Below the pieces are notes generated by a model. The model saw only the letters and a list, made by a program, of their open reading frames with translations. It ran no database searches and was not told the DNA's origin. 64,000 bases of DNA from Eumeta japonica (taxonomy: Eukaryota > Arthropoda > Insecta > Lepidoptera > Psychidae). Shown in pieces: positions 36,430 to 48,436 of the stretch. Position 1 is the first letter of the stretch; the number at the start of each line of letters is the position of its first letter. The position numbers and the translations under genes were made by a program. The DNA is taken from positions 62,001 through 126,000 of the forward strand of contig BGZK01001379.1 in assembly GCA_005406025.1 (NCBI GenBank), written 5' to 3'.

Positions 36430-36645
36430 CATAATTACTAAATATTCAATATTACGTTTTGTAATTTTATATAGGTATTTGTAATATGTATATATGTAGT
36501 TGTAGTTCTAATACTTAATACCAAGCTTTGTATTTCCGGTTAAGTATTTATTGGTATTAAAAGCTATGTTTTGTAATTTCTTATATGTATACTACATTAT
36601 ATTCAATACCACATTTGGTATTTCTGCAATAATTTTACTAATACC
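36430..36645. repeat. Left arm of a fold-back structure
   Basis: Made of loosely repeated ~35-40 bp units around TTTGTATTTCC and AATACCA-like words (TAATACCAAGCTTTGTATTT, TATTGGTATTAAAAGCTATG, AATACCACATTTGGTATTTC). Its reverse complement aligns with 37565-37750. Confidence 0.6.
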
Positions 36646-36649
36646 TATT

Positions 36650-37025
36650 ATTTTTTTTTAAACTTGGATTTATGGTTTGTTTTTAAAGTAAATATTAAAG
36701 GGGGGCTCCTATACAATAAACGGTAATTTTTTTGTCGTTTTTTGCGCGATATTAATAACGGCAACAGATAGACGCATGAAATATTCACACAATATTTAGT
36801 TGTATATTCACTCCAAAAATAAATAATTAAATTAAAATACGAAAAAATGTGATTTTTTTGCCGTTTGTTTCTCGATCTTAATAACAACAGGTAGAAGCTT
36901 GAAATATTTACAAAATACTTAGATTTATATTCACTTTAAAAATTTCTTGTAATATAGTGTCTAATGTTGTATAAATTATGGTACGGAACCCTTCGTACGC
37001 GAGTCCGACTCGCACTTGGCCGGTT
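36650..37025 (-). mobile_element. Lepidopteran repeat ending GTACGGAACCCTTCGTACGC
   Basis: The right end reads GGTACGGAACCCTTCGTACG, GCGAGTCCGACTCGCACTTG and GCCGG, a very common lepidopteran repeat end. Upstream it contains two diverged ~125-bp tandem units. Each has TTTTTTTGTCGTTTT/TTTTTTGCCGTTTG, then CGATNTTAATAACNNCAACAG-like sequence, then GAAATATT. It lies between the two arms of the fold-back structure. Confidence 0.55.
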
Positions 37026-37564
37026 TTATTTACAGTTTTATTTACAATTGCAACAAGAGGTAGTGTTACTACAACAAATCCATTTTCTTACAGTTCCTAT
37101 TTATCACATCACCGTTACAAGATAAATTCTTATTTTCATTCTATCAGAGACATCGGCACACCGACAATTGCACAATATGCCCCGGTGACAAATACCGACA
37201 ATGCAGATATTTTCAATAGAGTAACCATTGTAAATGGGATTATAAAAATTATTACATTATATTATTATATGTGAGGTTAAATTATAACGATTATTCGAAA
37301 TAAATGTTTACATTATTCATATTTTCACTGGTGCGTATTATTTAATATGCGCTAGGGTGCTTGTGTTACTATAATAAAGACATTAAGGATTTATTTTGTC
37401 TAATAAAGCTAATATAAAAAAAAGTGAATGCAAAAAAGTGGATTTGTTACAATAATACTACACTATTTTCATAATTTCAAATTAAAAACTAATAAAAACA
37501 AAGTCTATAATTAATATTACTAAATTTTAATAGTAAAGACATTGCACCAAATACAAGATGGGAC

Positions 37565-37750
37565 ATTAAATATAATGAGTGTAGTATTCATTAGAAATTA
37601 AAAAACATAGCTTTTAATATTAATCATTACTTAATATGAAATATAAAGCTTGATATCAAGTATTACAACTACGTAAACAAATCTGCAAAACGTAATACTG
37701 AATACTAGAAATTATATATTTGGCATTACAAAATGCAATATTTAATATTA
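37565..37750. repeat. Right arm of a fold-back structure
   Basis: AAACATAGCTTTTAATATTA, AAGCTTGATATCAAGTATTA and GCAAAACGTAATACTGAATA are reverse-complement relatives of the left arm at 36430-36645. The arms are about 0.9 kb apart and diverged. Confidence 0.55.
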
Positions 37751-38613
37751 GTAACACTACACCAGAAATTACAAAACATCATATTAAGTGTTATAAAATA
37801 CATGCTAGAAATAAAAAAAACACAGTATTCAATTCTACTAACTATATACTTAGATTTACAAAGATTCTTGTAATATCAAGAAAGATTCGTAACGTCTTCC
37901 TTTAGGCGAAATCATACAAAATCATACAATACAAAATCGTTATTAAAAATTAGTAAAAGGAAATACGAAACCGGATTTGTAATTTTATGGGAATTACCAT
38001 ATTTTAGTAATTATAAATGTATTTCACAATTTCTTTACTCTCATTTGAATGTGATGGGAAAAAGTTGTGATTTCAGAAAACTTTTAAAGACCTATCAAAC
38101 AGCGAAAAGATGAGAGTCTGATGACTACAGTCAAAAGTCTTAACTCCATTGGTCTTTGATGATCGTCAGATATATAGTTACTCATAAGGTTTATATTGAT
38201 GAAAGGCCTTACAACAAGGGCGCACACTCCAGACCCAAGCAGCAAAACTTCCGAGTGTTCCATAAAACGTATGAAATTCATGGTATCGTAGGCTGTCCAT
38301 CGAATCCCACATAAAGAGGAACCTGTAGTATTTATGATGAAATTTATTGAAATTTAGTAATATTAACACATTGAAATGTCGATTAGTAATTGACATTTAC
38401 ATTATGATGCGATATTATTATATTACAACTTTATTAATCATGTAGTACAATGTTTAGTGCTAGACGGCTCATAGAGCTTAAACGAAATCGCGCCATAGAA
38501 ATGTCTATCCCGCTGTATATATATTGAACTTGCCGAATGTACATATTAATTTATTTTATATGATTATTAGAATAAGAATAGCAAATCTTATTGAGGCGTT
38601 AATATTTATATAT
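37751..38613. other. No gene seen
   Basis: AT-rich. The minus-strand frames at 38084-38396 are unsupported. Confidence 0.35.
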
Positions 38614-38657
38614 TAAATCATCCACATGAGCTATTATTATCCCATGTGGATGATTTA
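38614..38657. repeat. Perfect 15-bp hairpin
   Basis: TAAATCATCCACATG (38614-38628) and CATGTGGATGATTTA (38643-38657), with a 14-nt loop. The following 150 bp contain further diverged GGAC(A/T)GTCCATATAG-type inverted words, so this may be the end of a small fold-back element. Confidence 0.85.
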
Positions 38658-38881
38658 TCTATGCCATGATGGACTATGATGGACAGCCATATAGAGTCCA
38701 TATATGCAAACGTTATCATTCCCCTAATAACATTTAGATATATGAATTGGACAATGGATATATAAAACTTATACGGACTGTCCATATAGCGCCAATATTT
38801 ACTATTATGGACCACATACAATGTCTAGATATATTTGCTGTATGTGGAGCGTACAACCTTCCAAATTATTATCTTTATCTA

Positions 38882-38918
<37 letters not shown>

Positions 38919-39456
38919 GATGTTTGTATATATGAAATCGATAAACTTAGAAACTATTTAACCGATCATTATGAATATTGGTAAGTACATGTATTTTTTC
39001 ACGGAGGTTTTTATGCTATCCCCATTGACGCAACTCGCCACCACGTGGCGCTGCGATGTACCGACTTCCGTATCGCTCAACCAATACATGTACATACCAG
39101 TATTCATAATAATCGATCAAATCCTATCGATATTAACATTTACTCCCGGCTTCGTCAAGTCGGAATTGTGACTGGTAGCGAAATCGGGATTGAAAGCGGG
39201 GCCGGGCAGGGAATTGCGAACGGGACGAGAATAGAATCTGATCGGAACTGGAGTCGAAAAGGCATGTGGGTTCGGGACAACAATCAAATGTGTGACCGGC
39301 TGCGGAATCGAAAGCGATACAGGTATTCAGTTAGAAATCAATCGACACAAAAGATGGAGGAATTCATCATACGTCCATGCTGGCGCAGCTACAGGCATTA
39401 GTTATGCGGGCAAGAACAAACAAAAAGGGCAAAACAATGTCTGCCGGGCCAGCTAG
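38882..39456 (+). mobile_element. Helitron-like non-autonomous element (575 bp)
   Basis: Starts with TC followed by a TA-dinucleotide array (38884-38915) and AAAGGATGTTTG. It ends GTCTGCCGGGCCAGCTAG immediately before T. The flanks are A on the left and T on the right, the expected A/T insertion site for Helitrons, and the end fits CTRR. The GCCGGGYCAGCTAGT end is one I know as typical in Lepidoptera. Inside is a GGAATTG/GAATCG-rich degenerate stretch (39160-39350). The open frames across it are compositional. No Rep/helicase coding is present and the 3' hairpin is weak. Confidence 0.6.
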
Positions 39457-41400
39457 TATTATACATATAACGAGCATTTTAAAATAAAAATATTAAAGCC
39501 CTTAAAGTGTGCAATATTGGTATCTCGCCCTAGTTGATAGCACCAGGGCTATGGCGTCCATAGCACAGGTTGATATATGTTCATACGGTAGATACCCATT
39601 CGAAATATAAAATTCGAGAACTACTTATCAAACCTAGTTTATTAACAGGTTTTGTATTGTTAACAGTTTAAATTTTCAATCAGTACAGTCAGCTTCAAAA
39701 TCGCAGTTCGTTCATACAACGTTGGAAGCAGCTTGTTAGACTTTGAAAGATATAAACAAAAAATAGTAAAGATTACACCTTTGGGAAAGAAACTTTAAAA
39801 TTGTCAATATTTTTGTTTCAAACGATACAATAACAATTCTAAAAAAAAACCAAAATTAAATATCGAAAACCAGTGGAGAAACGATGATAATAATTAACTG
39901 TATTTACAAAAAATTGATAAAGAAACAGTGAATGTGTACGATGACGTATGTATATTTGTATTCAAAGGGGGTATCGTCATTTAACTACTTAAAAAAAATC
40001 TCGGTAATCTCTTATATGTATAAAGAGTCTATGTTAAAAATATAATTTTGTAAAATATAATTTAGTATTCCGAAAGAGGAATGAGCGACAAATATTTTTT
40101 TCGATTTCCTAATTTAATACCAAGGATTATTCACAACCGATAATTTCGCTTTCCATTGTCTATTCTCAATGTATCCCCTTAAACTCATTACCCCCTTTTG
40201 GATTATTCGCAATCGCGTAATAACACATGTTTTTATATAGACAATACATTTGATTATTGACATTTTTCGGACGGTAGTTGGATTGCAGTAATGTTATTTT
40301 TCACATCGCACAAACTTTTATTTGTACATTTCCGACTTCATATAACTCCCTAATAAATAATTAGTCCAATATTAGTCTCGTAGTGTAAACAAAATTCCGG
40401 GGTGCTAAGTGTAACGTGTGGATTTTCTTAGTAATATAAGGCTTCTTTCCTTCCTTGTTCACTCTGGATAGCGGTCAAGTTGATTATTATAAGGTTTCCG
40501 ATACGAGGCCCTTATTATTTATATGGCGAATCCTAAGGGCCGTGCAGTTAGCAATGTGTGTACTAAACTCATGAAACATTTTGTTGTGTTAGATTTGTAT
40601 CAAACTACTGCAACCTAGAATTAAAAAATGCGAAATGATTTTACTTAGTGGCCGTATGTGTGACTGTCTGTCTGTTGAAATTCTGCGTCTTACGTTATTC
40701 AACGCAGAAATTTGAAATGGGGATTAGACAAGTTGGTGAAGCATAAAAAAAAATTAGACTCTTAAATAGAAACAACTGTATGAAAGGGCTCAAGAAATAA
40801 ATAACACATAAATTAAAATGAAATCGAGTGAAACACCTCGAAAGTTATTAAATTAAGAAATATTAATTTTTTTAACGGTACATTTTATTCAACATTTTTA
40901 TCGAAGTACAGGCCTCCTTGAAGGGATTGCGTATACGTGTTAGGATATAAAATAATTTGTTAGCTTAACATTATTGCTCAAAAAAATGATTAATTTTTTT
41001 TTGTCCTTGATCAATATTTGTTATTAAAATACGTCGCACACTATTGTGTTAAAATGTCACTGCATGTGTGTCTTCTTATTTCATCATTAGGACCAGAGTT
41101 ATATGATTACAATAATTTCTTTTGTATTGTGCAAATGCGTTTACAGTATACCATAAGTTACAGTATACCACTATCACGTCGAAAACGGTTTTTCGTCTTC
41201 GCCCGTAAACGGTCTGCCCCGTTTGCACCCATACTTAAAACTGTTTTCAAAGGATAAATTACTTTATATCGTAACAGACTTCAAAATTAGGAATATGCAT
41301 AATACCTCTTTAATTAAGTTGTAATACTGTGCCCTCGTTTTGAATAAAGCATACGTTAATAACATTAACCACCTGTGATGAAAATAAGTAACTAATTTTG
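39457..41400. other. No gene seen
   Basis: AT-rich. A small direct repeat of TTACAGTATACCA occurs at 41142-41170. Confidence 0.4.
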
Positions 41401-41838
41401 TGTAAGCGATCGATCACAATAAGCCACTTTCGTAGGGTTTGGTTAACTCACTACCGAAATGAAAGTAAAGGTCCGCTAGTTCCTGAGCCCTAGTAGCTTT
41501 CGCCCGTTTACATTGTGGTCGGTTCGCCTCGCGTAAGCCATAGGCGAGTCGAGCTGGCGAGGCGAGTGAAAGGTTGCCCGATACACGATAAGAGGTGGAT
41601 TCGCGTTTAAAGCGATGGACCCTGGTCTTCGCGTGTGTCCTTTTCATTTTAAGCGAGTATATCGGTGTCGTCGTCACCTATAGACTTTTAGATGTGTTTA
41701 GAAACAAATAAACTTATATGTAGGTATTTATTTTCTTCAAACGTTCTTTAATATACATAAACCGGATCAGTGTATCAATTTATAATAAATGAATAAAATA
41801 GTTTGTAAGTTCTAAATCGTAGTAGACAAATGTTTATA

Positions 41839-41982
41839 ATGAACGGTGATGGCCGATTGAACAAGATATTTCGCCTTCGAAACAGAAGTAAAGTACACAC
41901 GATTCAAGTTGAGCACGGACCTTGGATGCGCAGGAGACAACTTATCGACGTGATTGAGTGTCCGGTAAGCGACATATATTAA
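41839..41982 (+). CDS. Small ORF or candidate first exon, unidentified (47 codons)
   Basis: ATG at 41839 opens a 47-codon frame beginning MNGDGRLNKIFRLRNRSKVH and containing QVEHGPWMRRRQLIDVIECP, a basic, protein-like peptide. A possible splice donor (CCG/GTAAGC at 41965) lies near its end, so it could be a first coding exon rather than a free-standing gene. It lies in a GC-richer cluster running from 41.4 to 42.3 kb. No homologue is recalled. Confidence 0.2.
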   Translation: MNGDGRLNKIFRLRNRSKVHTIQVEHGPWMRRRQLIDVIECPVSDIY

Positions 41983-42019
41983 TAACCGTAGCGTTATTTT
42001 AAAACACCTATCTGATTGT

Positions 42020-42300
42020 TGTGAAAAGTAAACGAGAGTGTACTTGCGCGTCTGCGCAACAGACGGCCGGAACAATAGCCCAAGCTAAATCGCGGTTCGA
42101 ATCACGGGTCACGGGCGAATCGAGCGATAAATTTTTAACCAATCACGGTCACGGACGTTGTCGTCGCGTCGGTGTCACGTTTATCGGTGGCCGTGAAGTC
42201 GTTCAGCACGAAGACGTAAGGTTCAAGCTCCTCGACCTGAGACGAAGAGACTGCGGTCGGGCGGGCCTCGACGATGCTGGTGAACACTTGACACAACAAA
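42020..42300. promoter_or_regulatory. GC-rich island with overlapping open frames on both strands
   Basis: The plus strand is open for 110 codons (42021-42353). On the minus strand a 50-codon frame from about 42289 to a TAA at 42140-42138 reads VFTSIVEARPTAVSSSQVEE and so on, with strongly G/C-ending codons. Either could be an exon, but in a GC-rich island open frames arise easily and no strong splice pair was found. A promoter/5' UTR region is equally possible. Confidence 0.25.
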
Positions 42301-42410
42301 CGTACACTTTATGTTACAGATATTGTTTACCGTTATTTATACGCAAGACGTAACTCAAAGTTAGTCGCCTTTTCTTATTCCATGGGATGTTAATACGTGG
42401 AAATCTATAA

Positions 42411-42664
42411 TAAGACGCTTGCTTGCAATTATCAACATGCAGCATGCAACCCACCGCTGACCCTCGAATCTCTTCTTCTACTACGAATCCCTATCCAGTA
42501 TTGAATGTTCATTCGAGAGGATTGACAGACATCGAACACCTAAACAAATGTTAGTATTAATAAAATACTACCCTTGATTTTCGGATGAGGATTAAGGATT
42601 TTCTACGAAATATACGATGTTCTATACCTGTCAATCCTTTCGGATATTGTAGGCAAGCGTCTTA
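42411..42664. mobile_element. TIR-ended MITE-like element, 254 bp
   Basis: Perfect 12-bp terminal inverted repeats: TAAGACGCTTGC at 42411 and GCAAGCGTCTTA ending at 42664. The inside contains GAGGATTGACAGACATCGAA and CTATACCTGTCAATCCTTTC. A relative in the other orientation starts near 53327 (AGACGCTTGCCTGTGAC) and shares ATCTGTCAATCCTGTCGAAT. Confidence 0.5.
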
Positions 42665-44080
42665 GTCACCTTTGCTACAACTTAGTTTTAGATTAAAATA
42701 CGTAACAAAATTTAGTCACTCCAACTTACAGCATTACCGGAGTTTCACCGAAAGTGTAACGCTAATGAAGGTCAAATATAACATTTATTTTTATAGAGGT
42801 GACAGTAAAGAGACGCAGTCAGTTCCGCGACAGTTTCAGGGTGCGGCTTCGGGCCACCTCTCTAAAAGTTAATACGTAATCTGAATAGTGCACCTATCGC
42901 TTGGTACACGTGAAACTGTGATCGCGAAACTTGTTTAAGTTGTAATATCCTCGTATAAACTTCGATCTTATCGAATAAAGTTAAATAACCGCACTTGTTT
43001 AGTGAATTTTCTATTTATTGAATAATAATGCTATCTTATGAACTAAATAAAAAAAAATGGCAAAATTGGCGACCTGGCAATAAATAACAGAATAACACTC
43101 CCGTTGTTCAAATAAAAGATATTTCGTTTATGAAACTTGTGAATTTTGAATGGAGCGCCTATTTTCAAAATTGCTTTGTATCGTTTTAATGACAATCAAA
43201 AATTATGATTTGTGAGTTCATAACCTTCTTCAAATTTGCAAATAATACATTTAAATGTTTCTTTACAACTAAATATTTTCTCTAAACTGCCACTCGCGGG
43301 TACATTATCTGTTAATTTAGGCGTTAGGAGTAAATTTTTCCATTAGCGACCATTGCGCTAATAAATTAAATGCGATTAGAAGTATTCTAGCGGTTCCGTA
43401 GTGCATTGTTATTTAAAAACTGTAGTTAAATATACACCTACTGTATTTATGTGTTAACTTTTTTATCTCAAATCTCGAATTGCGATTGTGGAAGAACGCT
43501 ATAAAAATATGAAAGTTAATAAATTGCATTAACAAGCGGCGAAACAAGTTAACTTTGTATAACTACACGAGATTTGGAATATAGCAAATCTCATTGCATT
43601 AGTAATTGCTTTACCAATAAAATGTGTCACTGCTATGCACAGACTTATTTTACGGACGTAGACTCTCGTTCCAAGAATACGTTACAGTGTCAATAGGGCA
43701 CTTTACCGATATTTAGAATATTGTATTTGTTGAGGAATTACGTGAGCTGACTAGACATTATGACTAAAAGTCAAATCAAAATTAAAATCGGTCAAGAAAA
43801 AACAATCAATTACAAGCAATCAAAAAACATATCAATCAAAAACAGGTATGCCATCTCTTTATGCAAAGCGGAGTTCAACATTATTCTATATGGCGCTAAT
43901 AGGTAACAGTGACGTCACGGAGTACTAATACATTCTCTGTGTAGTTAGCAATTTAAAATTCTAGCATTTTTATTACTATCCACAAAAAAAAAAACGCTCA
44001 AAAATCAAGTACCTCGATATTTGTATGAAAAGCTCTGTTTTTCTGACCGCCATATTCGTTTTGCCACTCGTTTAATATGA
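42665..44080. other. No gene seen
   Basis: AT-rich throughout. The short plus-strand frame at 42672-42872 is unsupported. Confidence 0.35.
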
Positions 44081-44124
44081 CCACTTTTTAGAACGACCGC
44101 ATTTCGTGCTAGTTTTTGTTGCTG

Positions 44125-44640
44125 CCACGAAGTGATGGAATAACTTACCACCACCTATTAGACATTAAAGCTCTGTCTTCTCTTTCAAAAAGTCCTTAAA
44201 GACTTATTTATTACATACAAAAGGAAGTTTTATATAAAAGGTTGTTCTGAAATATGATTATCTATGATTTATTCATTGTTCATGTAGTTCTGATAAGTTG
44301 GTTATAGATAAGTATAAGACCACATCTTATTCAGCGGCATATACTTGTATAGTTTATGCAATGCTAATAATGTTTAAGTATGTATATCAACTGATTTCAT
44401 TTTATGACTGTATATGATTGTTTTGTCTTGATACCAGCGATGCTGCTCGATTGCCACTGCACACGAGCTGGGTGTCACAGAAGATCAGCATTCAGCATTG
44501 TAGGAGTGACCACACTACAATTTAAGCAAGTGACAACCTTTTTTGATAATAATATAATATTGTTATAATGAATAAACTGAATGCACTAACATATGTATAT
44601 GTACATCAAAAATAAAATTTTCTTTCTTTCTTCTTTTTTT
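44125..44640 (+). mobile_element. CR1/Jockey-type LINE 3' end
   Basis: At about 44138 the plus strand reads WNNLPPPIRH, a stop, then SSVFSFKKSLKTYLL. This is the characteristic C-terminus of many non-LTR retrotransposon reverse transcriptases (WNSLPxxIR ... FKxxLKxxL). An AT-rich 3' UTR follows, ending in TTTCTTTCTTTCTTC near 44620-44640. Only the last ~30 codons survive, with stops. Confidence 0.65.
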
Positions 44641-45006
44641 CTTATTCAATTAAAAAAGCTTTATTTACAGTAAGATTAAAATATAGTAAAGTACTTTATT
44701 ATTATTATTTTTGTATATCGCTTAACATGATGTTTTATTTACGTAGTGCCATTTGTAGTCTTTGTATTTATTGTCGAGATCATTTGCTGGTGAGAACCTA
44801 AAGCGTAGCAACGCTGTGATTACTTCAAAATTTCAGAATTGGCGCTAAATGCGGCAACATTTTCTTTTATCTAATTTTGCTGGAGAAGAAGCTTGTATAG
44901 ACAAACTAGAAAGACAAACCTTTATCGCAATAAAAATTTTCAATGCAATCGTAAAGGCCGTTAGCGAAGTCCTCGTGGTATAGACATGAGAATTGCTCCT
45001 TAATAG

Positions 45007-45176
45007 TAGAGTACAACGCACAACACTTTGACGCTCTGAATTGGCTGCGAATGATGTAATGCGCAGGTTTAACACTCTCCGAATTTTCCTCCTTTTCCCC
45101 CGCGTCCCAATTTTACGCCATTGCGACGCTTTCGTGACTAACTGCACAGCGGCATAGTTTTGTGCGTTGCGCTGTA
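45007..45176. mobile_element. MITE, family of 50196-50368 (170 bp, diverged)
   Basis: Left TAGAGTACAACGCACAACAC and right GTGCGTTGCGCTGTA, in the same order and spacing as the copy at 50196. The shared core CTCTGAATTGGCTGCGAATG is identical in both. The 100-codon minus-strand frame (45147-44845) reads through it and is not a gene. Confidence 0.7.
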
Positions 45177-46449
45177 CAGGATTTACTCAGAATTATAACA
45201 TACGCCTAATATTAAAGAAATAAGACTAAGGTTTTCCGCATTTACTAAGTTTTTGAAAAATAAATTCGCTTAGGTCAGTAAAGTGTCTACTATCGCCCGT
45301 GGCCGTAGACAATGAACCGCTTTTCCTCGCCGCTAACGGCCGTTCTTTAGCTAATTGCGCTAAAGTATGAAAACGGACACTTGGCTTTCTCTGCAACGCA
45401 GGTACAATACAAAGTACCATTTTTGAATGGAATAATTTAGGATGAACTCATTTTTTGTTCGTTCTCCACATCATATAAATATAAATTTATTGTATAAGTG
45501 GTTGGTTCCTGTAGTTCATCTTTTATTATATTACTGTATTTTAATTTACAAAAAAATCAGCAATTTAAACAAATTGAATTTTTATATTTTCATTTTAAAT
45601 ATTTATTATTTACAATATGAATACTATGCTGCAAATGGGATAAATATGAACTAGTTCCATTTAAATGTTGTAAATTAGGGTTTATCACATTTAAATTGAA
45701 CTCTAATATATACTTAGTACATGTGCTTATCTTTTATCTTAATATGTTAAAGAATAAGGTGCATAGATTCTTTTAAATACTCAGAACTGGTCATGAAATA
45801 AAATCTTAAAAATTTTGTTTTTAAAAATGCATTGTAAAAAAATGATATATAAACATTTTATAGTATAAAAGAAGGAGGTAATACTTGTGGAATAATTTCA
45901 TGTTCAGACAGGACAAGTGTTATGTGTTTAAAAGTTGCAATCTTGACGTGTGTTACCAGATAAATGTGCATTATTTAAATTTCCCCGTCAAATGCGTCAA
46001 CCCGTATTCACGTAACACATCCGAACAGGTTGAGAGCGAGGCCTCATTTTAGTAACAGCAAAGAAAAAAATTACCGCTTTGTAATTATTTTTGACATTTA
46101 GTTCGTAATTTTATTCTGAAAAGATTATTCTGGTCTGAGATTTAAAAGTAATGGATGGTCATGGCAATTTCACTCTCTACTATAAATCAACTTTTATCGT
46201 TTTTCTGAAGTTGAGAAAAGAATTCAACAATCAAAATGACGATGAAACAGAAAATGTGGCAAGTGCGAGTCGGATTGTTAAGCACCGGGGGCTCATGCAT
46301 TTGCTGAATTAAGAATATATAGGGACAAACGATCAGTTTTATACAATCAATGGTGACGCGAAACATTTCAAGAGAACGATATTAAAAGTCTACTATTCAC
46401 ATGTAGTATATTGATGTTCTTGGTATTTTCATCTGCATCAACATAAGAG
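45177..46449. other. No gene seen
   Basis: AT-rich, with a GC-richer patch at 45285-45360 (GCCCGTGGCCGTAGAC, CGCCGCTAACGGCCG). At 46255-46290 a GGCAAGTGCGAGTCGGA fragment of the repeat at 36970-37025 is present. Confidence 0.35.
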
Positions 46450-46734
46450 CAGGGTTGCCAAGTGTCCCGATTTTAGCGGGACGTCCCGCAAAACAGTCGA
46501 TTTTTTAAATATCCCGCCGGCACAAGTATGTGTCCTGCCTTATGATATTTTTTAGTTCAACAAAGAAACAAAACAATCAAAGAGTAACATATCATCGATA
46601 ATACATTTTAGCACCCATTTCATTGTCTTAGCTTCATATTTGTTATTGTCCCACGTCAAAATGCTTGCTCCGAATTTTTTATTCTATTTAAATACATATC
46701 CCGAATTTTCGAAAAATATCTGCTGACAACACTG
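46450..46734. mobile_element. hAT-like MITE (CAGGGTTGCCA end), 285 bp
   Basis: Left CAGGGTTGCCAAGTGTCCCG; right TGCTGACAACACTG, reverse complement CAGTGTTGTCAGCA. The TIRs match at most of the first 13 positions. TCCCGATTTT and CCCGAATTTTCG motifs lie near the ends. No clear 8-bp target duplication was found. Confidence 0.45.
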
Positions 46735-47181
46735 GTATCTTCAATCAGCCCCGGATCTAGAAGGGGGGCAAAACGGAGTACCCGCCTCGGGTGGCAGTAT
46801 CAGGGGGCGCCAAAATCATAATTATTGAAGTGAAAATTTTTATAGGCAGGTTTGGATGGGGAGTAATTTCATGTAAGTCGTGAGCGATATGATCACGTGA
46901 CATCTAAGGCTAATTACTATATATTCTATTATCAGCAGTACCTATTGTAATTTGAAGAGATCTAACCACTTTTAGTTCTATCCAAATGGTTTGCAATTGT
47001 ACTTACAGATTGCGCTCCTATAGGTAAACGTAAGTGTGCTATTATAATGTGTGTATACTGTGCGTTTTTTTAAATTGTGTTATTGTTTGATTTGTATTTG
47101 AAATGCTCAAGTGTATGATTACTGTGCAGTAAAAAGTGAGTATTATATATATAAATATTTTTAAAGTTGTATTTATATTTA

Positions 47182-47213
47182 CGAGGGGCGGCTGATAAGT
47201 TCGCGGCCTAAGG
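47182..47213 (+). repeat. mariner left TIR
   Basis: 32 bp starting CGAGGGGCGGCTGATAAGT. It differs from the other end at positions 20 (T/C) and 28 (T/C). Preceded by TA. Confidence 0.92.
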
Positions 47214-47247
47214 CATTAAATAAAAGAAAAGTACGAGTATTTTATTT

Positions 47248-48309
47248 TTATTTTTCAATATAGTCTCCCTCAAGCGAAATACATTTTTCACATCTGGTGT
47301 ATAACGCCTTAAAACCGCCCAAAAAAATATTCCTTCAAAATGGCTTACTACAACCATCTTCATTTGATTGTCATCAACAAATCTACGACCACGTAACTCC
47401 TTTTTTAAATTGGGAAAAAGGAAATAGTCGCTGGGAGCTAGATCTGGGCTGTAGGGTGGGTGGTCAATTTCCGAGAAGCCCGTGTTCTTCAGGGCCTGCC
47501 TCGAAACCCGCGCCGTGTGGACAGATGCATTGTCTTGTAAAAACAGCACTGCGCGCGATAACTTCCCACGTCGCTTCTGTACGACTGCCTCTCGTGCCTG
47601 AGCCAATAAATTCGCGTAATATTGGCCATTCATAGTAGTCCCCTTTGGCAAGTAATCAATTAGTAAAACACCTTCACTATCCCAAAAAATTGTCGCCATA
47701 AGCTTCGATGCCGACTTTTGAACCTTGAATTTCTTCGGCGGCCTTTCTCCTTTTTTTCGTCCATTGCATGGACTCCTGTTTAGATTCCGGATCGTATTGA
47801 CGAACCCAGGTTTCATCCACGGTTACAATTCGGTCGCAAATTTCGTCTATATTATCCCCGACTAACTCCAAAAAATTCTTACTTGTCTGAAATCGCCGCT
47901 GCTTGTCAAACGGCGTTAGCATTTTTGGTACCCAACGCGCACTGATTTTTCTCATATTCATATGCTCGTGTATAATTTCTCCAACTCGTTTTTTACTAAT
48001 CTGCAACTCTTCAGATATCTGCCATAATTTTATTCTTCGGTCGGCCAGTACAAATTTTTCGATTTTTCGAACATTTTCCTCCGTCACTACCGTTACAAGA
48101 CGCCCTGGGCGAGGATCATCTTCACAGCTCTCTCGTTCTTGTTGAAATGAGCGAGCCCATTTTTTGACCATCGTATACGAAGGCGCAGATTCCTGAAGAA
48201 CTGATACCATGTCTTCAAAAATTTCTTTGGGCGTTTTTCCTTTCTTTACGAAGTACTTTATTAAGGCGCGATGTTCAATATTACTGAGATTTGACGATTC
48301 GGCTGACAT
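47248..48309 (-). pseudogene. mariner transposase with two homopolymer frameshifts
   Basis: The protein cuts and pastes its own element at TA sites. It starts at ATG 48309. Residues ~10-115 hold two helix-turn-helix segments separated by DDPRPGR (64-70), as in mariner. WVPKMLT (126-132) matches the conserved WVPHELT block, and VTVDETW carries catalytic Asp165. Frame 1 is lost at a 7-base run (T on the plus strand, 47751-47757), where one extra base fits. The next frame carries FLQDNASVHTA and YSPDLAPSDYF; 34 residues separate the two Asp residues, the DD34D signature, with QDN in place of the commoner HDN. A second slip at a 7-base run (47321-47327) moves the C-terminal block (ALYTRCEKCISLEGDYIE-like) to a third frame, ending at TAA 47250-47248. 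Expected full length is about 350 residues, normal for the family. The slips may be real decay or homopolymer assembly errors. Confidence 0.88.
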
Positions 48310-48436
48310 GATGACGTTTGTGCTTCGACAGATAATTTGTTAATGACTTTAATAACGAAAGGAAGCTATATTTATACTAACAAGAAGTGTCGCAATTAGT
48401 GGTAATAGTTGTGAAATAATGAGTCATCGCTAAGTA

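Noticed and set aside
42085..42130. GGTTCGAATCA resembling a tRNA T-arm/B box
   Set aside because: No acceptor stem, anticodon arm or A box at the correct spacing; a chance match in a GC-rich island.
44845..45147. 100-codon minus-strand frame, basic N-terminus
   Set aside because: Runs through the MITE at 45007-45176; the coding look comes from the repeat.
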